NCBI GenBank assembly: GCA_013299105.1
Contig: JAAFJY010000007.1
Coordinates: 1-64,000, forward strand
Length of the DNA: 64,000 nucleotides
Direction of reading: 5' to 3'
From: Chitinophagales bacterium
GTDB taxonomy: Bacteria > Bacteroidota > Bacteroidia > Chitinophagales > Saprospiraceae
The notes below the pieces were generated by a model. It saw only the letters and a list, made by a program, of their open reading frames with translations. It had not been told where the DNA came from and did not search any database. Below, in pieces: positions 52,487-59,710 of the stretch; the stretch's first letter is position 1; each line of letters starts with the position of its first letter. Both the position numbers and the translations under genes were made by a program.

Positions 52487-52903
52487 CTATTTCGGCTTGC
52501 GCGTCCATTCGCCAGGTTTTGACTCCACAAATGAATCAGGGATAAAAAGCCGGATCATTACTTTTTCATCCACTGTTCCGCGCCCTGGCACATCAATAAT
52601 GCCCCGGTGGCGCAATTTGAATCGCAATTTCAAGTTAGGTAAATTTTTCTCTGGTTTTAGCGCATAACGACCACCTTTGAAGAGGGCCTTCATCAAAGGA
52701 TCGGTGCTATTGGTATGGCTCACGATGATTTCCATCATGAGGTTGTTGTTCGGCCAGGCTTTGACTTCCAATGAGTCGTAAAACTCATAGGTAATGATCT
52801 CCACTGAGTCCGATACCTCCATGACTTCGTGAAAAGTCTGCTGGATCTGGCCAAAAGCCTGAAAAGGAAACAGGCCTGAAAGAAAAAAAAGCAAGTTCTT
52901 CAT
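52487..52903 (-). CDS. Exported protein of unknown function
   Basis: A 138-residue protein with a signal peptide (MKNLLFFLSGLFPFQAFGQ, cleavage after residue ~19). The mature part is rich in beta-strand-like stretches (VEIITYEFYDSLEVKAW, LMMEIIVSHTN, LKLRFKLRHRGIID) and ends in a charged VESKPGEWTRKPK tail. It has no cysteine pairs and no lipobox, so it is probably periplasmic or loosely outer-membrane associated. I recognise no family. It sits on the minus strand between kdsA (97 bp upstream) and the FAD oxidoreductase. It may be co-transcribed with kdsA, although a TTGAA hairpin separates them. Confidence 0.7.
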   Translation of the reverse strand: MKNLLFFLSGLFPFQAFGQIQQTFHEVMEVSDSVEIITYEFYDSLEVKAWPNNNLMMEIIVSHTNSTDPLMKALFKGGRYALKPEKNLPNLKLRFKLRHRGIIDVPGRGTVDEKVMIRLFIPDSFVESKPGEWTRKPK

Positions 52904-52920
52904 GCCTTTTTTAGTTTAAA

Positions 52921-53000
52921 TGTTTAAGGTTGAAATGTTGAAAAGAACGACCACTATCGAAGCCCCTGTTTTCAACACGACAACACTACAACTTTTCAAC
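52921..53000 (-). repeat. TTGAA gene-end repeats after kdsA
   Basis: On the minus strand, GTTGAAAAGTTGTAGTGTTG follows the kdsA TAA with no gap, and its partner (TTCAACATTTCAACCTTAAA read on the same strand) lies 40 bases on, giving a hairpin like the one at 52398-52486. Confidence 0.7.
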
Positions 53001-53813
53001 TTAAATAATTGCATCCCTCACTGCGCTCAAGCGCTCCAATAAGCCTTCCAAGCGCTCCAAGGGCAGCATATTGGCCCCATCCGATTTGGCTTCGGAGGGC
53101 TTGGGGTGGGTTTCGATGAACAAGCCATCGGTGCCCACCGCAATGGCTGCTTTAGCTACGGTTTCGATCAATGCTGGTTGCCCGCCAGTGACCCCGCTGG
53201 CCTGGTTGGGCTGCTGCAGCGAGTGGGTGCAATCCAAAACGACGGGCACCTTAAAAGATTGCATCACCGGAATGCCCCGGTAGTCGATCACCAAATCCTG
53301 GTAACCAAATGTAGTGCCTCGTTCGATGAGCATGACCTTTTCATTGCCCGATTGGCGGATTTTTTCCACTGCATACTGCATAGCTTCCGCACTCATGAAC
53401 TGGCCTTTTTTTACCGATACCGCTTTGCCAGTATCAGCAGCTGCGATCAACAAGCTGGTTTGGCGGCAAAGAAAGGCAGGAATTTGCAAGACGTCCACGT
53501 ATTGAGCAGCTCTGGCAGCTTCTTCGTCTGTATGAATATCCGTGGTAACTGGAATGCCGAAAGTTTCGCTTACTTTTCTGAGCATTTTCAGCGCTGCTTC
53601 ATCTCCTATTCCCGTAAAAGAATCCAGACGCGAGCGATTGGCCTTGCGGTAGGAACTTTTAAAAATGTAGGGGATTTGCAAACGCTCGGTGATTTTGCAT
53701 ACTTTTTCAGCTACTTCCATCAGAAGTGCTTCACTTTCTACCGCACAGGGGCCTGCGATCAGGAAAAAGTTGTTCAGCGGATACTGCGACAAATTGGGTA
53801 TTTGGTCTAACAT
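53001..53813 (-). CDS. kdsA: 3-deoxy-8-phosphooctulonate synthase (KDO8P synthase)
   Basis: A 270-residue TIM-barrel enzyme joining phosphoenolpyruvate and arabinose-5-phosphate to make KDO-8-phosphate, the first step to KDO for lipopolysaccharide. Motifs: FLIAGPCAVES (residues ~17-27), FKSSYRKANRSR, LDSFTGIGDEAAL, VDVLQIPAFLCRQTSLL, MLIERGTTFGYQDLVIDYR, VVLDCTHSLQQP and the metal-loop EAKSDGANMLPL. Cys23 in AGPC is the residue that marks metal-dependent (class II) KdsA, as in Aquifex; E. coli-type enzymes have Asn there. The length is normal. The gene shares a short divergent promoter strip with the metallophosphoesterase gene. Confidence 0.95.
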   Translation of the reverse strand: MLDQIPNLSQYPLNNFFLIAGPCAVESEALLMEVAEKVCKITERLQIPYIFKSSYRKANRSRLDSFTGIGDEAALKMLRKVSETFGIPVTTDIHTDEEAARAAQYVDVLQIPAFLCRQTSLLIAAADTGKAVSVKKGQFMSAEAMQYAVEKIRQSGNEKVMLIERGTTFGYQDLVIDYRGIPVMQSFKVPVVLDCTHSLQQPNQASGVTGGQPALIETVAKAAIAVGTDGLFIETHPKPSEAKSDGANMLPLERLEGLLERLSAVRDAII

Positions 53814-53838
53814 TGTTTGATGATGATCGATTAAAAGG

Positions 53839-53858
53839 CAAAAATACGGCTAATTTTG
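53839..53858. promoter_or_regulatory. Divergent -7 boxes for kdsA and the phosphoesterase gene
   Basis: TATTTTTG on the minus strand (53846-53839) faces kdsA, and TAATTTTG on the plus strand (53851-53858) faces the phosphoesterase. Only 4 bp separate them, so both polymerases cannot bind at once. Confidence 0.5.
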
Positions 53859-53932
53859 CATCCCTTTAAGCCTTTGGAGTGTTTCATTGCCAAAAGCTGT
53901 TCTCCCTAGATTTTAACCAACTTTTTCACGCG

Positions 53933-55153
53933 ATGAGATTTGCGATTTTCGTTCTGGTTTTATTGGCCATTGATTGGTATGCTTTTCAGGCAGTCAGGGT
54001 GTTGGCACAGCATTGGTCTGGCAATGCGCGTACTGCGGCCTATGCTTTCTTTTGGTTCTTGACCGCTTATTCGCTTTTTTACCTGTTTTCCCACTATTGG
54101 GGCTTGGCCTCGGGCTGGAGCCACAATATGGAGATTTACTCCCGTACCCTGGTTTTCATCTCCTACCTGTCCAAATTGGTGGTTTTGCCCTTGTTGCTGA
54201 TTGACGACATCCGTCGTTTGGTGGTTTTGGGCATCAACCAATTCAAGGGTGAAAGTTTATACGATCCCAGTCGCTCGGCTTTTTTGAGCCGTTTGGGGCT
54301 GATCATTGGCGGCATTCCTTTCTTCTCGCTCAGTTACGGGGCTTTTGCCAATCCTTACCGCTATCGCTTGTTCAAAGAAAAACTGGTGATCAAGGATTTG
54401 CCAGCAGGCTTGAAAGGTTTAAAAATTGTACAAATATCGGACATCCATTCCGGCAGTTTCACCTTCAAAGACCCGGTGAAAAACGCGATCAAACTGATCA
54501 ACGAACAAAAGCCCGACCTGGTTTTTTTCACTGGCGATCTGGTCAATGATCAATCGACCGAGATGGATCAGTTCATGGATGTTTTTGATAAAATTGAATC
54601 GAAATACGGCATCTTTTCGATTTTTGGCAACCATGATTATGGCGATTACCACGATTGGAAAGACGCCAACGCAAAAGTGGCCAACCTAGAACGCCTCAAG
54701 GGGGTACACAAGCGCTTGGGCTGGGACTTGTTGATCAACGAAAACCGCATTCTCGACATCAATAACGAAAAACTGGCCATCCTGGGGGTGGAAAACTACT
54801 CGGCTAAACCCCAATTCCCCAAGCACGGCAAACTGGATGAAGCTTACAAAGGCACTGAGGACATCAAGACCAAGCTCCTGCTTTCGCACGATCCTACGCA
54901 TTGGGATGTCCAGGTTCGTCCCAATTATCCTGACATCAACGTCACTTTTTCAGGGCACACCCACGGTTTTCAGTTCGGGATCGAGATCCCTGGTTTTGTG
55001 CGCTGGAGCCCATCTCAATATGTGTATGAGCAATGGGCAGGCTTGTACCAAAAAGGGGAGCAATACCTGTATGTCAACCGCGGTCTGGGCTTCCTGGGCT
55101 ACCCAGGCCGGGTCGGGATTTTGCCGGAGGTGACGCTGATTGAATTGGCTTGA
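53933..55153 (+). CDS. Membrane-anchored metallophosphoesterase
   Basis: About 406 residues from the start MRFAIFVLVLLAIDWYAFQA; the frame is open 18 codons further back, but the downstream ATG begins a proper membrane helix. Four hydrophobic segments cover residues ~1-150. The catalytic domain (residues ~165-400) carries the calcineurin-like motifs: IVQISDIHSGSF, VFFTGDLVNDQ, IFGNHDYGDYHDW, LLLSHDPTHWD and FSGHTHGFQFG, which hold two metal ions. It resembles YkuE/YaeI-type phosphodiesterases that have been linked to lipid or nucleotide substrates; the true one is unknown. Transcribed divergently from kdsA, which is compatible with an envelope role. Confidence 0.9.
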   Translation: MRFAIFVLVLLAIDWYAFQAVRVLAQHWSGNARTAAYAFFWFLTAYSLFYLFSHYWGLASGWSHNMEIYSRTLVFISYLSKLVVLPLLLIDDIRRLVVLGINQFKGESLYDPSRSAFLSRLGLIIGGIPFFSLSYGAFANPYRYRLFKEKLVIKDLPAGLKGLKIVQISDIHSGSFTFKDPVKNAIKLINEQKPDLVFFTGDLVNDQSTEMDQFMDVFDKIESKYGIFSIFGNHDYGDYHDWKDANAKVANLERLKGVHKRLGWDLLINENRILDINNEKLAILGVENYSAKPQFPKHGKLDEAYKGTEDIKTKLLLSHDPTHWDVQVRPNYPDINVTFSGHTHGFQFGIEIPGFVRWSPSQYVYEQWAGLYQKGEQYLYVNRGLGFLGYPGRVGILPEVTLIELA

Positions 55154-55796
55154 GCCATTGGTTTTGATGTTTTTTTACGCTGCTACACGGCTAGTGGAGC
55201 AGCACGAATGAGACGGATGCTACTGATTTCCAGCAGGACCTTGGCTACCACGTTTTTTTCTGAATCAGAATGCTCAGGATTGTTGACAGGCTCCACATCC
55301 CTGCCAAAGGATAAACGAGTGTGCAGGAATTCAAAAATCCAAAATCAAAAAGCGTGCAAACAAGTGCATAATACACCACCAAGCAGTAATTCCCGCTCTG
55401 GATCATATTTTGCTGACGAATAAGGCCTTGTGAAGACAGGATGAAAATTTGGACACCAAAAACACAGTTTTTTAGCTCTAAAAGCGAGTGTTGAGGTCTC
55501 AAAGAGGCGGTGCCAAGTTGAAAATAGAGCGAAGCGCTGGTACAAGCCTGGAGACTTGTACCAATATTTGCACGTCTATGACGTGAATATTTTAATGAAT
55601 AAAAATTTGATTATCAAATAATTGAAAGAAAAAATCCCGTCTCTGTATTCGTCAGAGACGCAGAAATAGACGTACAAGTCTGGAGACGTGTACGAGCACT
55701 CTCCCTTTGATTTTGTGTCCAAAATCAAAGTTCACAGCTTTAAAAAAAAAGCACAAAATCAAACGATTATAGCCAAAGCGGGAATTGGTGGCCCAC
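55154..55796. other. Noncoding gap with a second array of hairpins
   Basis: No supported gene. From 55539 to 55694 four hairpins follow one another: GGTACAAG-cctggaga-CTTGTACC (55539-55562), CACGTC-tat-GACGTG (55571-55585), CGTCTCTG-tattcgt-CAGAGACG (55638-55660) and CGTACAAGTCTGG-AGACGTGTACG (55671-55694). The first and last share CTGGAGAC in the loop. The set resembles the array at 20324-20443. Confidence 0.65.
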
Positions 55797-55864
55797 ATTA
55801 ACAATTAACAATTAACAATTAACAATTAACAATTAACAATTAACAATTAACCATTAACCATTAA
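55797..55864 (-). repeat. Tandem heptamer repeat (ATTAACA)
   Basis: About nine to ten tandem units of 7 bp, seven reading ATTAACA and two ATTAACC. On the minus strand they follow the DinB gene as GGTTAATGGTTAATTGTTAA; the stop codon TAA itself is made from the first unit. Copy number is likely variable. Confidence 0.88.
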
Positions 55865-56381
55865 TATTCTCCAACTTCTTCTTCATCGAATTCAAATGGT
55901 GTTGGGTATGGTGTACGGTGAAAGCGGCCATTTCCCGGCCCGTCATTTTGCCCAACAAGGGGTGCTTCCACACCATCCAGGCGTCGGATTTTTGCTCGTC
56001 CCAATTTTCCAGGCTTGCATTCAGCAATTGAGCGGCGGTCAGAAAGCGGTTTTGTAAATCATTGGGGGCGAAATCCGTAGGTGCTTTGGACCCAATGGCA
56101 CGACCAATACTGCCCGCTAAAGGCAATTTCTCTTGGTATTCGGCCATCAAAGCATCGTCATCGCGGGAGGCATGGTCACTGGGAATCAAGCGCTCATCCG
56201 GGCTCGAAAACAAGGCACTGCTGCCCATGCTAGCAGTAATGAGGTGCTCGGCCTCTTCGCCAATGCTCCATTTTTCGGAAGGTCTTGCATTGCAAGCTGC
56301 TTCGGGTAGATTTTGAACAAAGGCATCGATTTCGGCAAAAAGACCTTGCAGCGAAGCTTGATAGGATTTGATAGTGGGCAT
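55854..56381 (-). CDS. DinB-family (DUF1569-like) protein
   Basis: A 175-residue four-helix-bundle protein from the start MPTIKSYQASLQGLFAEIDA; 27 further codons upstream overlap the operators and are not family-like. DinB metal-site histidines are visible in GEEAEHLITASM and in AFTVHHTQHHLNSMKKKLE near the C-terminus, and the WSIGEEAEHL helix is the usual first motif. These proteins are thiol-dependent or metal-dependent transferases or damage-inducible proteins of mostly unknown reaction. Two TetR-type operators lie 36-81 bp before the start, so the gene is probably repressed by a regulator encoded elsewhere. Heptamer repeats begin inside its stop codon. Confidence 0.83.
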   Translation of the reverse strand: MPTIKSYQASLQGLFAEIDAFVQNLPEAACNARPSEKWSIGEEAEHLITASMGSSALFSSPDERLIPSDHASRDDDALMAEYQEKLPLAGSIGRAIGSKAPTDFAPNDLQNRFLTAAQLLNASLENWDEQKSDAWMVWKHPLLGKMTGREMAAFTVHHTQHHLNSMKKKLENING

Positions 56382-56416
56382 TTTTTGGACTTTAGTGACA
56401 AAAGCACCATTCACAA

Positions 56417-56462
56417 TTGAACGATCGTTCAAAAGTAAAAATAAAATTGAACACTTGTTCAA
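56417..56462. promoter_or_regulatory. Two TetR-type operator palindromes
   Basis: TTGAACGATCGTTCAA (56417-56432, perfect) and TTGAACACTTGTTCAA (56447-56462, arms perfect around a CT centre) lie 30 bp apart centre to centre, three helical turns. They share the half-site TTGAAC. No TetR gene is in the window. Confidence 0.75.
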
Positions 56463-56923
56463 AAAAGGTGAATTTTTTTTGCCCTTGACTAAAAAGACAT
56501 TGCTCTTATCCTCTGTTCTGGGCTATGCTCCTCATACCCTCCCCTCAACTAAAAAAAGCCTCCCCCATTTTCACCCACCCGATCGGATCGGTGTGGAAGA
56601 AAAAAGAAGAGGCTCAAAAATTCTTGAGTATTAAAAAAAAGTAAAAACTTACCCCACTCCCATTTCGGCTAAAAAAGGCCAATTCCTGCCCCTTCTGCAC
56701 CATTTTTTTACGCCGATGCTGGGCATCGACTCCAAAAAATGGCTTGATGGGACTAAAATTGTCATCTTTTTTGTCTCGAAACCGTTGGGCTAAGTTTTCA
56801 CAAAAAAAAGAATGCTCTTTCAAGGGGGCAAATCAACACATCATAAAAACTCACTGCCCATCAAAATTGTTCGGAGCGAAACATCTTTTCAACATTTCAA
56901 CCCTTCAACTTTTCAACTCAAGA
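56463..56923. other. Gap with R7 copy 2 and TTGAA repeats
   Basis: R7 copy 2 spans 56660-56746 (CATTTCGGCTAAAAAAGGCC, CGCCGATGCTGGGCATCGAC). At 56879-56923 TTTTCAACATTTCAACCCTT and CAACTTTTCAACTC are the TTGAA gene-end repeats of the gene at 56924, in the same gene-relative orientation as the others. No gene seen in this stretch. Confidence 0.6.
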
Positions 56924-57538
56924 TCACTCCCCCACCTGCACCACTTTCAAGGTACTGCTGTTGCCGTTCTTATCGCGCAGGGTCACGTGGAGCATGCCCA
57001 AGGATCGATCATCCTTGATTTCCACCTGGTAGCGATTGATGCCGCGTACTGCGACCTGGTTTTGCTGTACCACCAACTGGCCAATGGCATTGCGTACTTC
57101 GAGCAACAAATCGGCGCTTTGGGCTTGTTCCCATTGCAATTCTACCTGAAAAGTACGCTCGAATGGGTTGGGAAAAGCCCGGGCTTGCATCAGGTTGCTC
57201 ACGATCCGCTGGTCGAGCACCGGGGCTACAAATCCACTGGTCCCTAGGGTAGTGTTCAGGGTTTTGGCGCAGCCGAAAGCATTGAATACCTGCACCTGGT
57301 AAGTGCCATTGCACAAACCTCCGATCGAATCGGTAGCCGTGCTGAGGTTTTTTTGGAATTGGTAACCATTGGGGCCACTGACCTGTACTCGAAACGGACC
57401 CGCCGTACCACTGGCCTCAATGATGATGCTCCCATTGCAAGTGGCAGTGGCCGGGTTGTTGCGGATGATGCGGATACTGGCTTGGGCTAGGGTGCCGCAG
57501 CATAGGGTAAAGATCAGGAATATGATTTGTTTTTTCAT
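56924..57538 (-). CDS. Small T9SS-exported protein with SprB-like repeat
   Basis: A 204-residue exported protein. The start at 57538 gives the signal peptide MKKQIIFLIFTLCCGTLAQA; the frame upstream overlaps the previous gene and is not used. Residues ~25-100 form one SprB-like repeat (CNGSIIIEASGTAGPFRVQV, then IGGLCNGTYQVQVFNAFGC). The C-terminal ~80 residues are a type A T9SS sorting domain (ARAFPNPFERTFQVELQWEQ, then MLHVTLRDKNGNSSTLKVVQV). SprB itself is a gliding adhesin, but a single repeat does not prove adhesion. It is the last gene of a four- or five-gene minus-strand run, 13 bp after the preceding stop. Confidence 0.88.
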   Translation of the reverse strand: MKKQIIFLIFTLCCGTLAQASIRIIRNNPATATCNGSIIIEASGTAGPFRVQVSGPNGYQFQKNLSTATDSIGGLCNGTYQVQVFNAFGCAKTLNTTLGTSGFVAPVLDQRIVSNLMQARAFPNPFERTFQVELQWEQAQSADLLLEVRNAIGQLVVQQNQVAVRGINRYQVEIKDDRSLGMLHVTLRDKNGNSSTLKVVQVGE

Positions 57539-57551
57539 GGCGTTGGGAGAT

Positions 57552-59687
57552 TTATTGTAAGGAAATGCTGAATTCGGGGCTGGCTGGTGAGCTGATTCCA
57601 TCGGTGAAGCGCACCACGATTTGATAGCGGTAACTACTGCCAGGTTTCACGTCTTTGTCTTTGTACGTAAACAAACCTAAATCGCCCGGCAAGGTGCTTA
57701 CTGCCTGGGTGTTTTCCATCGGCAAGGTCGCGTGCAGGGTAAGTGGAAACTGCCCTTTGGCCCTGAAGATTTGGATGTCCATCGGACGAGGAGCCTGGGG
57801 ATATTGCCAGAGCAATTTCACCAATAAACGGTCATCAGCAACCCCAATTTCGGCTTTGGTATTGCTGGGCACTGCGCGTTTGACGGTGGTGGCTTTAATA
57901 CTGCTGGGCTTGGTGCTGCTGAACAGTTTTGCATCATCATAAGCCACCAGGCGGTAATCCCAGGTAGAAATGTTGGTCAGGTTGGTGTCCAACCAGCTTT
58001 GTTCACCCTGGAGCTTGGCACTCGATTCCCATACTGCTTGCCAGGCGCTGCCATTGCTGGCCTTGCGTTCGATCACATGCCGGGCGGCATCCTCGCTTAC
58101 GCTGGGTAGCCAGCGCAGGCTAATGCCTTGGTTGTTTGGAAGGATTTCAACCAAAATAGGCTCGGCAGGTGGTACGATGTCGGGTTTTTGGACCGTGAGC
58201 ACTGGCCCCATTTCCGATTCGTTTTCATGAAAATCGACGGCGCTGACGCGGTAGTATATTTTTTCGCTCAGGGTATTGAGCGAGATGATTTCTTCAAAAT
58301 TGTTGCGAGGGATCACCCCTTTGGATACTTCCACAAAATCGCCACTTTGCACATTGGAGCTGAACACCCGGTAGCCCCTCACATCGGCTTCGGGATTGGC
58401 GGTCCATTTCAGTTGTACTGCTCCGCCGAGGCTGGCACTGCCACTTAGGCCAGTGGGGATGGCTGGTGGGGTTTCGTCTTTCAACTGACCCAGGGCTGGA
58501 AAGGCGGTCATTTCGTAGTTGTTTTGGTGGATGGCCACCACCTGATAATAGTTGGAACTCAGGGGCGCGGCATCAGTAAAGCTGCGGGCAGTGGCGGGCA
58601 GGCTACCGCTGGCCAGGGTGCTGAATGGCCCATCGACCTTGCTGGAGCGGCGCACCTCCATGCGTTGGATTTCAGCGTTGAGCGAATCGGGGAATTCCCA
58701 GGTGAGGGTTAGGCTGCCCGTATTGACCTCCTCGATTTTGAAGACATAGGGTTGGGCTTCGCGGCGCTGGGCCTTGGCGCTTACACTTACGCCAGCCGAG
58801 GCAGCCCCGCTGAAACCAAAGGGCGTGACCCCACGGATGCGGTACTGCCCCTGGCTGCTGCCTGTGAGTTGGTCGCCATAAAAAATCCGGGCTGCACTAG
58901 GGCCTTCTCCTTCGGGACTCAGTAGGGGGTTTGCGTTGCGGGGAGTCCAGTTTTGGCCGCCATCGCTCGAAAATTCGACCTTGTAGGTGGTGTAGTGCTG
59001 CTCCAGTCCGGCGCGGAGCCAGCTCAGGAGCACCTGATCGGCTCTGACCTCGGTCTGGGGGGCTGGCGGGGTGGGTGGGCTGTACTCGCTGGCGGTGCTG
59101 ATCAGCAGCGCACCCAACAGTACGGGAGTTTGGGGAGCATTTGTGGAATTGAGGTACAAACGGTACAGGTAAGTTTCGCCGGGCTGGGCCAGGCTTTCGT
59201 CCACATAGCCCAAGGCCATGCCACGGGCTACGGCAAACTTGCCATCAGCGGCCAAAAGGCCAAAACCAAAGCGGTTTTCCTGTTGGGTATTGGCATTGAT
59301 GGCGCGGGAAACCTGGCTCCCTCCGGTATTGGTTTCTACCTCAAAGGTGTTTTCATAGAGCGCCGCAGCGGCTACTCCAGCCTCGTTGCAGGTATCGGAC
59401 ATGGCCACAAAAAAAGCTTCGGAGGCGGGCTTGAGCAGGGAGTCGAGCACCTGGCGCGAGGCGTTGACCTGCTCCGGACCTTGCTCTACGCCGCCGTTGC
59501 TGAGTCGAAAACGCTCCAGGCGGTAGCCTTGGGCATTGCCTTTTTGCCAGGTCGCAAAATCGGCAGGGGCCCAGCGCAGCAGTACCTTGCCCTGGCGATA
59601 TACACCCTTGAAGCTCACATTTTCGCTCTGGGCGCTGAGGGATACACCTATATATAAGGTAGCCAAAAGGAGGAGTATTGGTTTCAT
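57552..59687 (-). CDS. Large exported fibronectin type III-like protein
   Basis: About 711 residues with the signal peptide MKPILLLLATLYIGVSLSAQ; ATG at 59693 would add two residues. The body is a row of fibronectin type III-like domains, recognised by repeated W-x-LxWxP/VxGYRVFSS-type cores (VKLLWQYPQAPRPMDIQIF, LKWTANPEADVRGYRVFSS, LRWLPSVSEDAARHVIERKA, LTWEFPDSLNAEIQRMEVRR). It ends in FTDGISSPASPEFSISLQ and has no sorting domain of its own, so it may stay in the periplasm or be passed with its T9SS neighbours. It is separated by 13 bp from the downstream gene and by about 23 bp from the upstream one, hence one transcript. Function unknown. Confidence 0.85.
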   Translation of the reverse strand: MKPILLLLATLYIGVSLSAQSENVSFKGVYRQGKVLLRWAPADFATWQKGNAQGYRLERFRLSNGGVEQGPEQVNASRQVLDSLLKPASEAFFVAMSDTCNEAGVAAAALYENTFEVETNTGGSQVSRAINANTQQENRFGFGLLAADGKFAVARGMALGYVDESLAQPGETYLYRLYLNSTNAPQTPVLLGALLISTASEYSPPTPPAPQTEVRADQVLLSWLRAGLEQHYTTYKVEFSSDGGQNWTPRNANPLLSPEGEGPSAARIFYGDQLTGSSQGQYRIRGVTPFGFSGAASAGVSVSAKAQRREAQPYVFKIEEVNTGSLTLTWEFPDSLNAEIQRMEVRRSSKVDGPFSTLASGSLPATARSFTDAAPLSSNYYQVVAIHQNNYEMTAFPALGQLKDETPPAIPTGLSGSASLGGAVQLKWTANPEADVRGYRVFSSNVQSGDFVEVSKGVIPRNNFEEIISLNTLSEKIYYRVSAVDFHENESEMGPVLTVQKPDIVPPAEPILVEILPNNQGISLRWLPSVSEDAARHVIERKASNGSAWQAVWESSAKLQGEQSWLDTNLTNISTWDYRLVAYDDAKLFSSTKPSSIKATTVKRAVPSNTKAEIGVADDRLLVKLLWQYPQAPRPMDIQIFRAKGQFPLTLHATLPMENTQAVSTLPGDLGLFTYKDKDVKPGSSYRYQIVVRFTDGISSPASPEFSISLQ

Positions 59688-59710
59688 GGTCAAATTTTGT
59701 AGTGGGTAAG

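Noticed and set aside
55797-55864. Tandem repeat as an origin iteron or CRISPR
   Set aside because: Seven-bp units without spacers, no dnaA, rep or cas genes nearby; it is a simple gene-end repeat.
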